Notes under the pieces: model-generated
The model's database searches: none
What the model was told of the DNA's origin: nothing
The model's input: only the letters and a program-made list of their open reading frames with translations
Translations under genes and position numbers: made by a program
Part shown: one piece after another, positions 19,370-28,508 of the stretch
Position numbering within the stretch: position 1 is the stretch's first letter
How the letters are laid out: the number at the start of each line of letters is the position of its first letter
Source of the DNA: Deltaproteobacteria bacterium
GTDB lineage: Bacteria > Desulfobacterota > Desulfarculia > Adiutricales > Adiutricaceae
Reading direction: 5' to 3'
Length of the DNA: 64,000 bases
NCBI GenBank assembly: GCA_031276865.1
Contig: JAISMF010000093.1
Span: forward strand, 1 to 64,000

Positions 19370-19930
19370 TTGAGCGTCCTGAAAAAACCACCCCTCATGA
19401 AATTTTTCCTGGCCGCCTACAGCGGCGACCCCGGATTCATGGACGAGGGCGTGCTGGCCCTGGCCAGGGGTTTCGAGGGGGGGATCCTGGGGGAGCCGGA
19501 CATCCAGAGCCGGGACATCCCCATGACGGACACCGACTACTACACCCCCGAAATGGGCCCTGGCCTCATGAAGCGCTATCTCTCCTTTCCCAACCACCTC
19601 CCGCCGGAGGCCTTGGTGGATCTGAAGCTTTGGGCCATGGAGGAGGAGAGGCGGGGGGCGGTGAACGGAAAAAGGCGCCTCAATCTGGATCCGGGCTACG
19701 TCTTCTCCGGCGGGCTGGTGCTCTCCACCGGCAAGTTCTCCGGACACCGCCTCTATCTGGGCCGGGGCGTCTGGGGCGAGCTCACCCTCCTTTACCGCGA
19801 CAAATCCTTCCGCGCCCTTCCCTGGAGCTACAAGGACTACCTGACCCGGGAGGTGACGGAAACGCTGTCGCGGATGCGGGCGATCTACTTCGAGAAGGAA
19901 AAACAGGAAAAGCTAAACAGACATGATTAA
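19370..19930 (+). CDS. DUF4416 family protein
   Basis: PPLMKFFLAAYSGDPGFMDEGVLALARGFEG..DTDYYTPEMGPGLMKRYLSFP..RRLNLDPGY. Confidence 0.88.
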   Translation: MSVLKKPPLMKFFLAAYSGDPGFMDEGVLALARGFEGGILGEPDIQSRDIPMTDTDYYTPEMGPGLMKRYLSFPNHLPPEALVDLKLWAMEEERRGAVNGKRRLNLDPGYVFSGGLVLSTGKFSGHRLYLGRGVWGELTLLYRDKSFRALPWSYKDYLTREVTETLSRMRAIYFEKEKQEKLNRHD

Positions 19931-20816
19931 ATCCATGACCGGCTTCGGCAGCGCCGCCGGCGAGATCAAGGGTTACCGCGCCAGGCTGGAAATCAAGACC
20001 CTGAACAACCGCTACCGGGAGTTCATCGTCCGCGTGCCCCACTTCCTCGGGGCGCAGGAGGAGCCCTTAAAAAAGCTCATCAACCGCAAAATCAGCCGGG
20101 GGCGGGTGGAACTGTGGCTGCATCTGGATCTGGCGAGCGGCCGGGAGGGGCCGGAAATAAATTTCAGCCTGACTCTGGCCAAAAGACTCAAGGAAATCTT
20201 GGAAAACCTCCAAAGCGAGCTGGGCCTCTCCGGCGGGATCACCTTGGAGAACCTCCTTCGGCTTGAGCGGCTCTTCTTCAACTCCGAACCGCCCCACGTC
20301 TTGGAGGATGCCGACCCCAGGAGCCTCTGGGAGGATCTGAAGGTCCTAGCCGAGGAGGCCCTGGAGCAGCTCTGGAACATGCGCGGAAACGAGGGCTCGC
20401 TACTCCAGGACGACATCTTCCTCCACCTGGACAACATGTCCCGCAGCCTCAAGGAGCTGAAGGCCGCCGCCACCGGCCAGCCCGCCGCCGTCACCAAGCG
20501 CTACCAGGCTAGGTTGGAGGAGCTGGCCGAGACCATCGTGGACCCCTCCCGCCTGGCCCAGGAGGCGGCCATCCTCGCGGAAAAGCTGGACATAACCGAG
20601 GAGATCACCCGTTTCGCGAGCCACATGAAAAATTTCCGCGCCCTTTTGGAGCTCTCCGAGCCCGTGGGGCGCCGCATGGAGTTCCTCCTCCAGGAGCTTT
20701 TAAGGGAGGCCAACACCATGGGATCCAAGTCCCAGTCCCTGCAGATAACCGAGCTGGTTCTTTCTTTAAAATCGGAGCTGGAAAAAATCCGCGAACAGGT
20801 GTTAAATGTCGAATAG
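19923..20816 (+). CDS. yicC: YicC/YloC family endoribonuclease
   Basis: MIKSMTGFGSAAGEIKGYRARLEIKTLNNRYREF..; C-terminal ELLREANTMGSKSQSLQITELVLSLKSELEKIREQVLNVE. Confidence 0.96.
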   Translation: MIKSMTGFGSAAGEIKGYRARLEIKTLNNRYREFIVRVPHFLGAQEEPLKKLINRKISRGRVELWLHLDLASGREGPEINFSLTLAKRLKEILENLQSELGLSGGITLENLLRLERLFFNSEPPHVLEDADPRSLWEDLKVLAEEALEQLWNMRGNEGSLLQDDIFLHLDNMSRSLKELKAAATGQPAAVTKRYQARLEELAETIVDPSRLAQEAAILAEKLDITEEITRFASHMKNFRALLELSEPVGRRMEFLLQELLREANTMGSKSQSLQITELVLSLKSELEKIREQVLNVE

Positions 20817-21090
20817 CGGCGCCCGCCGCCTCGTGAACATCGGCTTCAACAACTACGTCGAAGCGGGCCAGGTGGTGGCGGTGGTGAACCCCGGATCCGC
20901 TCCGGTGAAGCGGCTCCGCGACGAGGCCCGCAAATCGGGACGCCTCATCGACGCCTGCCAGGGGCACCGCACGCGCGCGGTCATCGTCACCTCCTCCAAC
21001 CACGTGATAGAGGCGGCCGCGGACATAAAGACCCTAACCGAGAGGTACAACACGGCCTTCAGCCGCGGCGCCCCCGACCCGAGGGAATGA
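20806..21090 (+). CDS. remA: DUF370 / RemA-like regulator
   Basis: LVNIGFNNYVEAGQVVAVVNPGSAPVKRLRDEARKSGRLIDACQGHRTRAVIVTSSNHVI. Confidence 0.9.
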   Translation: MSNSGARRLVNIGFNNYVEAGQVVAVVNPGSAPVKRLRDEARKSGRLIDACQGHRTRAVIVTSSNHVIEAAADIKTLTERYNTAFSRGAPDPRE

Positions 21091-21098
21091 GGCGGCGC

Positions 21099-21131
21099 TC
21101 CGGCGGAGGCGGCCTTCCCGCCTCCGCCGGA
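21099..21131 (+). terminator. Strong GC hairpin between remA and gmk
   Basis: TCCGGCGGAGGCGG-CCTTC-CCGCCTCCGCCGGA, 14-bp perfect stem, no U-tract. Confidence 0.45.
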
Positions 21132-21178
21132 AGGAAAAGCGATCCGGCCGGATTAGCGGCCCCGGGACGAAGTCGCAC

Positions 21179-21790
21179 ATGAAAGAAAAGGGCAGACTAA
21201 TAGTCATCAGCGCACCCTCGGGGTCCGGCAAATCCTCTTTGATCAACGCCGTCAGGAAAGAGCTGGGGGAGGATAAGGTGGCCTACTCGGTCTCCCACAC
21301 CACGCGCCCCCCCCGCCCCGGGGAAATCGAGGGGAAGGACTACCACTTCGTCTCCCAAGAGGAGTTCGACCGGATGGTCGCCGAGGGCGAGTTTCTGGAG
21401 TGGAACAGCGCCTTCGGCTCCTCTTACGGCACCAGCGGAACGCTTATCGCGAAGATGCTCGAAAACGGCCTCCACGTCGTCTGCGACGTGGACGTCCTGG
21501 GGGCCTCCAACATTAAAAAGCGCTTCCCCGAGGCCGTCATGGTCTTCATCGCGCCGCCGGACTTCGCGATTTTAAAAGAGAGGCTCATGGCCCGCAACAC
21601 CGACAGTCCGGAAAGCGTCCGCCGGCGCCTGGAGAGGGCCGAAGAGGAGATCGCCCAAAGCCCCATGTTCCACTTCCTGGTCATAAACGACGACTTTCAC
21701 AAGGCCAAAAAAGAGCTCGTCGAAATCATCACCACCGGAAAAGGCCCCCCCATGAAGGGCGCCGACTTCCGGAGGGAATTCTTCGGCTGA
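21179..21790 (+). CDS. gmk: Guanylate kinase
   Basis: GRLIVISAPSGSGKSSLINAV..SVSHTTRPPRPGEIEGKDYHFVS. Confidence 0.97.
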   Translation: MKEKGRLIVISAPSGSGKSSLINAVRKELGEDKVAYSVSHTTRPPRPGEIEGKDYHFVSQEEFDRMVAEGEFLEWNSAFGSSYGTSGTLIAKMLENGLHVVCDVDVLGASNIKKRFPEAVMVFIAPPDFAILKERLMARNTDSPESVRRRLERAEEEIAQSPMFHFLVINDDFHKAKKELVEIITTGKGPPMKGADFRREFFG

Positions 21791-21794
21791 AGCT

Positions 21795-22703
21795 TTGAAG
21801 GAGAATCGAGGACGCCCGCCGGGGAAAAGGGGGGGGACGGGAAAGACGCGGCCGCCGGAAAAAAGAAGACCCCCCCGCCAAGACGGAGGGGGGGCCCGGG
21901 GAAAGAGGGAGGGGTCCCTTCCGGAGGGCTTCCTCCTTTCGGAAACGGATCCATCCTCCCCCTTTTTCACCGGAGAGGGCGAGGAGCTGGTCTTGGGACC
22001 CGTGGGAGTCCTGGAGGCCTTAAAGGCCAGGGGCGGCCTTCTCGTAAGACTCTTTTTAAAAGAGAGACGCCGGGGCCCCCTGATTCCGGAAATCCTGGAA
22101 CGGACCCGCCGGGCGGGCCGCGAACCCTCGTTTCTTCCGGCCTCCTCCTTTCCGGAGCTCTCCGGTTTGAACCACCAGGGAATCTCCGCCGTCTTCAGAA
22201 AACAAAGGTCCCCGTCCTTAGACGAGCTTCTGGAAAGCCTCCCTGCGGACGGGGACTCCCTCATCCTGGCCCTGGATCACCTCCAGGATCCGGGGAACCT
22301 GGGGGCGCTCCTGCGCTCGGCTCACGCCTTCGGGGCCGACGCCGTCGTAAGCTCCGGCGACCGCAGCGCGTCTTTGAGCCCGGGGGCGGTGAAGGCCTCC
22401 CAGGGGGCGGCGGAGCGCGTGCCCTTCCTGCGGGCGAAGAATTTAAATTCCGCTCTCAAAACCCTCAAATCCCGAGGCTACTGGGTGGCGGGCGCCCGCC
22501 AGGACGGCGCCCTCCCCCTTCCCGCCTTCAAATTTCCGCGGCGAACGATCCTCGTTTTGGGATCGGAGTCCCGCGGACTCTCCAGACTCACGGAGGAGCT
22601 CTGCGACTTTCTGGTTTCCATTCCCATGGCGGCCGGAGACTCCTTAAACGTCGCGGCCGCCGGCGCCATCCTCCTCTACGCCTACCGAAACGCCCCGGCC
22701 TAG
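21795..22703 (+). CDS. rlmB: TrmH/RlmB family 23S rRNA 2'-O-methyltransferase
   Basis: ILALDHLQDPGNLGALLRSAHAFGADAVV..LVLGSESRGLSRLTEELCDFLVSIPM..SLNVAAAGAILLY. Confidence 0.9.
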   Translation: MKENRGRPPGKRGGTGKTRPPEKRRPPRQDGGGARGKREGSLPEGFLLSETDPSSPFFTGEGEELVLGPVGVLEALKARGGLLVRLFLKERRRGPLIPEILERTRRAGREPSFLPASSFPELSGLNHQGISAVFRKQRSPSLDELLESLPADGDSLILALDHLQDPGNLGALLRSAHAFGADAVVSSGDRSASLSPGAVKASQGAAERVPFLRAKNLNSALKTLKSRGYWVAGARQDGALPLPAFKFPRRTILVLGSESRGLSRLTEELCDFLVSIPMAAGDSLNVAAAGAILLYAYRNAPA

Positions 22704-22939
22704 AGCTCAGGCTTCGGGCGGACTTCCGCTTGGCCGCCAGGGTTTCGCCCGCGGCTCCCTCGAGGCGCGGGGAAAAGTCCGGCGGGCTTTCTTTTTTTCC
22801 TCACGCCGGGAAAAGGTTTCCGTCCGGTAAGGGTCGGTCGGCAGGACGAAAAAAGAGGCGGGAAACGACTCGCCTCCCCGCCGGCACGACCGGAAGGGCT
22901 GGGTCGGGAGGGGATTGGCCCCTCCGGCTTTCCTCCCCG

Positions 22940-23335
22940 CTATTTTTCATCCTCCGGATTAACGTTCAAAGCTTCTTCGACGCAGGCGAGGGAGTCTTTG
23001 GAGGCCTGATCAAGTTTGCGGGAATAATACGCCTCGTCCATTCCCGCGGGTTTGACGAACAGCTCCCGCATCTCACGCTCGGAAAACCGGCTCCGCACGA
23101 CGGAGTTGAGGCACTGCTTGACGATGAAGCGGTCCCGATCGGAATATCCGTTTCCCGGATTCGCGCTGAGAAGATACGCCATGGATCTGTCCACGTGAAG
23201 CTCGTAGAGCTCGTCCGCGGTGAGGGAGTCCACGTATTTTTTCCGCTCCTCCGCCGTCGTCCCCGCCGCGGCGGCGTGGAGCGCGCCGGAACAAAACAGC
23301 AGGGAACAAAGCGCCGTAAGGAAAAATTTTTTCAT
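22940..23335 (-). CDS. Hypothetical secreted protein
   Basis: ORF with signal peptide MKKFFLTALCSLLFCSGALHAAAAG. Confidence 0.7.
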   Translation of the reverse strand: MKKFFLTALCSLLFCSGALHAAAAGTTAEERKKYVDSLTADELYELHVDRSMAYLLSANPGNGYSDRDRFIVKQCLNSVVRSRFSEREMRELFVKPAGMDEAYYSRKLDQASKDSLACVEEALNVNPEDEK

Positions 23336-23641
23336 CGCCATTTCCTCCTCAAGCTTAAAAACCGCGGCTTTTCTTCCGCCGCGGTCGTTTTTCACGATCC
23401 CGGGTCGAGTATCGTCCGCCGCGTTCCGGAGTTTTCAGACCTCCGCCCCCCAAAATCCGCGCCAAAAATCTTCGGGGACGGATCTCTTCGCCCGACGGGG
23501 CGTTAAAAACCCGAGACCGAATAAGGCGTTTAAGAAAACTCGGAAGGCGCGGAAAAAAACCGGCGCTTTCCCGGGGAAGACTCGGGCGGGCCCTCGACGG
23601 TGCGTTTCGGGCCGGAAAATAATTGTTCCGGCTGAAAGCGA

Positions 23642-24307
23642 TCATATCTTTTTCTTGAAAAAGCGTTTCAGCCGGGGGTGGAAGAAGTCGCTGTCCACCA
23701 CGTAGCTCACGTGATCGTGACCGGAAACTATTTCGAGCTCGGAGTTGGGGATGGCGTCGGCGATGGTTTGAAAGGTCTCGGGAGAAAAGATGTCGTTTTC
23801 GCCTCCCGCCACCAGGGTGGGAATTTTCACGCGTTTAAGCTCCTCCGCCTCGATATGGGGCTCTTCGAAAACGAGCTTCAAAAGGCGGGTGGGGGTTTTT
23901 TCGTAGAGATCCTCGATTAGCTTCCGCCCCTCCGCGGTCAGATCCGCGGGTTTGAGATTCGGGCCCAGGAGGGCCATCCTTCCTATCAGCTCCGGCCTTT
24001 TCAAGGCCACTTTCAAAGCGAGGATGGCCCCGTCGGAAAAACCCAGAACGTCGGCGCCGGAAAGGCCCAGACGCGTGATGAAGGCCTCCAGATCCTGGGC
24101 CATGATCTCGTAGTCGTAGAGCTCCGTCGTCTCGCTTTGGCCGTGGTTGCGGCTGTCGGGGAGGTAAAGGGAGAAGTCCTTTTCCAGTTTCCGGGCGAGC
24201 TTGTCGAAAATAGAGTGATCCTCGCTGTTTCCGTGGATCAGGATCATGGGAGATCCGGTTCCCCGGGTCTCGTAGTAGATGGAAGCGCCGTTCACAGTGA
24301 CGAACAT
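23642..24307 (-). CDS. Alpha/beta fold hydrolase
   Basis: NGASIYYETRGTGSPMILIHGNSEDHSIFDKLARKL..DVLGFSDGAILALKVAL..VSGHDHVSYV. Confidence 0.92.
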   Translation of the reverse strand: MFVTVNGASIYYETRGTGSPMILIHGNSEDHSIFDKLARKLEKDFSLYLPDSRNHGQSETTELYDYEIMAQDLEAFITRLGLSGADVLGFSDGAILALKVALKRPELIGRMALLGPNLKPADLTAEGRKLIEDLYEKTPTRLLKLVFEEPHIEAEELKRVKIPTLVAGGENDIFSPETFQTIADAIPNSELEIVSGHDHVSYVVDSDFFHPRLKRFFKKKI

Positions 24308-24384
24308 GGACTAAACCCCTTGAAAACGTCCCCCGGCGAAGCCGGAGTCAGGCCTCTCTTACGATTCTACCACGATGGGAGGTT

Positions 24385-24597
24385 CTACTCTTTGCGGAAA
24401 AGCCTTCTTTTCGCGTGGACGGCCAGAGCGGCGCCAAAGAAGACCTGGAGCGCTCCGGCCAGGGCCGCGACCGGGCTCCCCCTGGCGTGGGCGTGGGCCA
24501 GGGCCATGTAGAGGCTCAAAATCCCAGTTTCAATGAAAAAAAGCCCCAGAAGGCCGTAAACCAGGGCGAAAAAGACGTCCTTCTTGGTTGTGGCCAC
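24385..24597 (-). CDS. Small hypothetical membrane protein
   Basis: 70-aa ORF with two hydrophobic segments, ATG start. Confidence 0.55.
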   Translation of the reverse strand: MATTKKDVFFALVYGLLGLFFIETGILSLYMALAHAHARGSPVAALAGALQVFFGAALAVHAKRRLFRKE

Positions 24598-24690
24598 GGG
24601 TTTTCCTCCGCCCCGGGGAAAAAACCAGGAAGGCGGGGGGACCGCCTCCGGGCGCTTTTAAAGCTTTAAAACACCGGGCGCCGATAAAAA

Positions 24691-24737
24691 AACCGCGTTC
24701 TTCGGAGAGCGGCGTCCGCCGTCCGGAGAACGCGGTT
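24691..24737 (-). terminator. Rho-independent terminator of the BI-1 gene
   Basis: AACCGCGTTCTTCGGA/TCCGGAGAACGCGGTT, 15 of 16 paired, T-run on minus strand. Confidence 0.8.
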
Positions 24738-24791
24738 CGGGAAAAAAGGAGAAAACAGCCAGGAATCAACCCGCGGAGAGGAAGGAGGCCC

Positions 24792-25736
24792 CTACTCCCG
24801 GCCGAAGAGCCGGACCAGAAAGAGGAAGAGGTTGATGAAGTCGAGATAGAGGGTCAGGGCGCCGTAGGTTACCAGATTCGCCTGCTGCTCGGTGTAGATC
24901 GTCTCCGAGCCGGCGGGATAGTTGTAGGAATCCTGGAAGTTGCTCGCGAAAAGCACCCGCAGCTTCTGATGGTCGTAGGCGGTGAGCCCGGCGAAGACTA
25001 TCACTCCGACCCAGCAGATGACGTAGTCCATGGCCGGGGAGTGGAGGAACAGGTTGATAACGGAAGCCGCGATGAGTCCTATCAGCCCCATGAAAAGGAA
25101 AGCCCCCCAGGCCTTCAGGCTCTTCTTCGTGACGAGCCCGAAGATCGCCATGGCGGCGTAGACTATGGCCGTGGTGAAGAAGGCCTTGGCTATGGCCCCC
25201 GAGGGGTAGGCCAGGAGCACGATCGAGGTCGTGAACCCCATGGAGATGGCGAAGGCCCCGAAAAGCACCTTGATGACGGCGCTCGAGACCTTGTTCATCA
25301 GGGCGTTAATCGCGATGACCAGGCCGATCTGCACTCCGAGGATCAAAAAGATGGTGATCTTGGAGTAGGTCAGAAAGTGGAACCAGGCGTACGACTTGGA
25401 CAGGAAATAGCCGGTGAGGCCCGTCACCACCAGGGCGCCGCACATCCAGAAATAGATCTTCTGGAAGAAAACCCTCTCCTGCTCCTGGGCCAGGAGCTCG
25501 GTCTGCTCGAAGCTCTGATAGCCCGCCTGCTGGTACTGGCCGGACTGCTGATACTGGTACTGCTGCTGATTGGGCTGCTGGTACTGGTACTGCTGGTTGG
25601 GCTGCTGATACTGCTGCTGGCCGGGCTGCTGATAGGGTTGCTGGTACTGCTGCTGGCCGGGCTGCTGGTACTGCTGCTGGCCGGGCTGCTGTTGGCCCGG
25701 AGCCGGCGGTTTGGGTGGCTTGGTGAGATCCTGCAT
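24792..25736 (-). CDS. Bax inhibitor-1/YccA family membrane protein with Q/Y/P-rich N-terminal repeats
   Basis: N-terminus GQQQYQQPGQQQYQQPYQQ...; C-terminus TM-rich, 'FAGLTAYDHQKLR', 'LYLDFINLFLFLVRLFGRE'. Confidence 0.92.
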   Translation of the reverse strand: MQDLTKPPKPPAPGQQQPGQQQYQQPGQQQYQQPYQQPGQQQYQQPNQQYQYQQPNQQQYQYQQSGQYQQAGYQSFEQTELLAQEQERVFFQKIYFWMCGALVVTGLTGYFLSKSYAWFHFLTYSKITIFLILGVQIGLVIAINALMNKVSSAVIKVLFGAFAISMGFTTSIVLLAYPSGAIAKAFFTTAIVYAAMAIFGLVTKKSLKAWGAFLFMGLIGLIAASVINLFLHSPAMDYVICWVGVIVFAGLTAYDHQKLRVLFASNFQDSYNYPAGSETIYTEQQANLVTYGALTLYLDFINLFLFLVRLFGRE

Positions 25737-26274
25737 TTTTACTCCTGTTGCGGAAAAAGTCGTGAAAAACGATAAAAAATTATGTTGGCGCCTAAGCGTC
25801 CGCTTAGGGACGTTTTACGGGCCTGAACTCGCGAAAAAAATCAACGGAAAGGAGAAGAGCGGGAAAACCCCAGCCTTTTCCGGCCGCCCTAGGGGGGATT
25901 CGCCTGAAAATTTCTGGGGACTCGGAAAAAGGCGGAGATGGATGAAGACCCCGAAAAACCCGCCGCGCGAAGCGTCCGGGGCTTTTCGGAATGAATCGAG
26001 GGAAAAAAACCGCGCCGGGAACCCGGCTTATATAAATATAAGACGCGCCCGGGTAAAAATCAAGACCTTGGCGCGAATATACATGAAAAGGTTTTTTCTT
26101 TCTACGGAGGGCGGCCCCGCGGGGAACTTCGCGCCCGTCCGGGCGGACCATCCCGCCCTGGAGCTCCCCAAGGCGGAAAAAGGGAGCGCCCGTAAAACGC
26201 GTCGACCCGGGCCCTTTCAGGCGCGGCCGGCCGTCCCCGGCCGGTCTTTAACGTCCTTTCGCCCTTTTCCCGTA

Positions 26275-26304
26275 TTGAAAAGGTAGCGAATTAGATGTTA
26301 AGAT
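26275..26304 (+). promoter_or_regulatory. Sigma-70 type promoter of ruvX
   Basis: TTGAAA-N18-TAAGAT. Confidence 0.6.
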
Positions 26305-26330
26305 AAGCGATTATGGCGGAGGCCTACATC

Positions 26331-26747
26331 ATGCCGAGACTCCTCGCCCTGGATCCCGGGACCGTCACCGTGGGCCTGGCCGTGACGGATCCCACCGGCG
26401 CCCTCGCGCGGCCTTTGGCCGCCATCCCCAGGCGGCCCCACGGGGCCTTTTTAGAGAGGCTCGCAAGCTATTTAGAAGAGTACGGGGTGGAGGAGATCAT
26501 CCTGGGTCTCCCTTTGGAGACGGACGGAAAAAAGGGCAAAGCCGCCCAGCGGGCCCTCTCTTTGGCTTTCGAGCTCGAAAAACGCCTGAAACTCCCCGTG
26601 CGCGCGGTGGACGAGAGCTACACCACCCTCGAGGCGGAGGAGCTCTTGCGCGGACCCCTGAAAAAGAGGGCCGGCGACCCCGGCGCCAAAGACAAGATAG
26701 CCGCCGCCCTCATCCTCGAACGCCACCTCGGCCTCCGGCGCTCCTAA
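26331..26747 (+). CDS. ruvX: Putative Holliday junction resolvase / pre-16S rRNA nuclease YqgF
   Basis: RLLALDPGTVTVGLAVTDPTGALARPL..EEIILGLPLETDGKKGKAAQRALSLA..VDESYTTLEAE; RBS GGAGG before ATG 26331 (ORF opens at 26313). Confidence 0.93.
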   Translation: MPRLLALDPGTVTVGLAVTDPTGALARPLAAIPRRPHGAFLERLASYLEEYGVEEIILGLPLETDGKKGKAAQRALSLAFELEKRLKLPVRAVDESYTTLEAEELLRGPLKKRAGDPGAKDKIAAALILERHLGLRRS

Positions 26748-26774
26748 AAGCGCCGCCGTTTTCCGGAAGGCACC

Positions 26775-27848
26775 TTGACCAGACTCGTAGAAAAAAAGAA
26801 GGCCCCGGTTAAGATCAAGACCGGCCCCGGGGCGGCCGGCAGAATCATAGGGTTTCTGGGGATAGCCGCCACCCTGGCCCTCCTTTTCGCCTTCCTCGGC
26901 CTCCTCCAGTACGCCAAGAAGTTCACGGCCCCGGAGACGGAGAGCCGCGAGGTGCTGGTTACCATACCCCAGGGGGCGGGCTATCCGGAGATCGCCCGGA
27001 TCTTGAGGGAAAAGGGCCTCATCCGCGACGAGGGGGCCTTCCTCTGGGCGGTGCGGATTAAAAGCAAGCTCCGGCAGCCCGTGGACGTCAAGGCCGGAGA
27101 GCAGACCCTGGACCCCAGCCTCAACGCCTGGGAGGTGATAAGCTCCCTGGTCAAGGGCAACTTCAAGTTCTACCCCTTCACCATCCCCGAGGGCCGCAAC
27201 CTAAGGGAGATAGCCATGACGGTGGAGAACGCCGGACTCGGCTCGGCCCAGGATTTCCTGAACCTCTGCTACGATAGAGACTTCATCAAATCCCTGGGGA
27301 TAGAGGCCGATTCCCTGGAGGGCTACCTCTTCCCCGAGACCTACAACTTTCCCAAAAACACCCCCCTGAAGACCATCGCCAAGAGCATGACGGACCAGTT
27401 TTTCAAGGTCTGGGACAAATACAAAACCCTGGCCGCGGCGAGGGGCCTCACCCTAAACGAGGCGCTCACCATGGCCTCCATCGTGGAAAAGGAGACCGGG
27501 GCCCCCCAGGAGAGGCCGCTCATCGCGGCCGTCTTCTTCAACCGCCTGGACAAGAAGATGCGCCTCCAGACGGATCCCACCGTCATTTACGGCCTAAGGG
27601 ACTTCAACGGCAACATCACCCGGGCCGATCTGGAGAACCCGCACCCCTACAACACCTATGTGCACCAGGGTCTTCCCCCGGGACCCATAGCCAGCCCCGG
27701 CGAGGACGCCATCAAGGCGGTCCTGAACCCGGCCAAGACCAAGTACCTCTACTTCGTCTCCAAAAACGACGGCACCCACCACTTCTCCACCACCTTGGCG
27801 GAGCACAACAAGATGGTGGCGCGCTACCAGAAGGGCGGAAACGGCTAA
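26775..27848 (+). CDS. mltG: Endolytic transglycosylase MltG
   Basis: LEGYLFPETYNFPKNT..ASIVEKETGAPQERPLIAAVFFNRLDKKMRLQTDPTVIYGL..YNTYVHQGLPPGPIASPG. Confidence 0.97.
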   Translation: MTRLVEKKKAPVKIKTGPGAAGRIIGFLGIAATLALLFAFLGLLQYAKKFTAPETESREVLVTIPQGAGYPEIARILREKGLIRDEGAFLWAVRIKSKLRQPVDVKAGEQTLDPSLNAWEVISSLVKGNFKFYPFTIPEGRNLREIAMTVENAGLGSAQDFLNLCYDRDFIKSLGIEADSLEGYLFPETYNFPKNTPLKTIAKSMTDQFFKVWDKYKTLAAARGLTLNEALTMASIVEKETGAPQERPLIAAVFFNRLDKKMRLQTDPTVIYGLRDFNGNITRADLENPHPYNTYVHQGLPPGPIASPGEDAIKAVLNPAKTKYLYFVSKNDGTHHFSTTLAEHNKMVARYQKGGNG

Positions 27849-28020
27849 ACGCGGCCCGGAGCCGGGAAAAGAACCCTGTGGCCTTTTCAGGCTTTCCCGA
27901 GGCTATTAAAGCGCTTTAAGCGCGTTTTCACGAGCGCCAAGATATTTTAATACGATCTAAAACGGTTTATCGCATACTTATTCAGACCAATATGCACTAA
28001 AATATTTTAATATAAATTTA

Positions 28021-28220
28021 ATTAATCTAATATACTTTTAAAAAGTCTAATATACCTTTAAGATGTCTAATATACTTTTAAGATGTCTAATATACTTTTA
28101 AGAGGTCTAATATACTTTTAAACGGTCTAATATAATTTTAAACGGTCTAATATAATTTTAAGAGGTCTAATATATTTTTAAGAAGTCTAATATATTTTTA
28201 ACTAATCTAATATATTTTAA
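28021..28220. repeat. 20-bp tandem array, about 10 well-conserved units (degenerate flanks to about 28440)
   Basis: Consensus GTCTAATATACTTTTAAGAN with exact 20-bp period. Confidence 0.97.
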
Positions 28221-28508
28221 TAAGTCTGAAATATTTTTAAGTATCCTGATATATATTTAAAAAAAATAATATATTTTTAAAAAAGTATGAAATATTTTTA
28301 ATAACCTAATATACTTTTAAAAATTTTAATATATTATAGTATTATAATATTATTTTAAGTAATTTAATATATAATTAAATATTTTAACATATTTTTAAGT
28401 AGTTTAAATAGTTTTAAATGCTTTTATATATAAAAAATTAATTAATATATAATAAAATAAATAATAAAAAAAACCCATCCCCATAGGTCTCCAAGGAATC
28501 CCGAGCCA

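Noticed and set aside
24588-25775. 395-aa plus-strand ORF with Leu-rich C-terminus (LLVLLLAGLLVLLLAGLLL)
   Set aside because: Antisense image of the Q/Y/P repeats and TM region of the BI-1 gene; no own signals.
28021-28440. CRISPR array
   Set aside because: 20-bp units are contiguous with no unique spacers and no cas genes.
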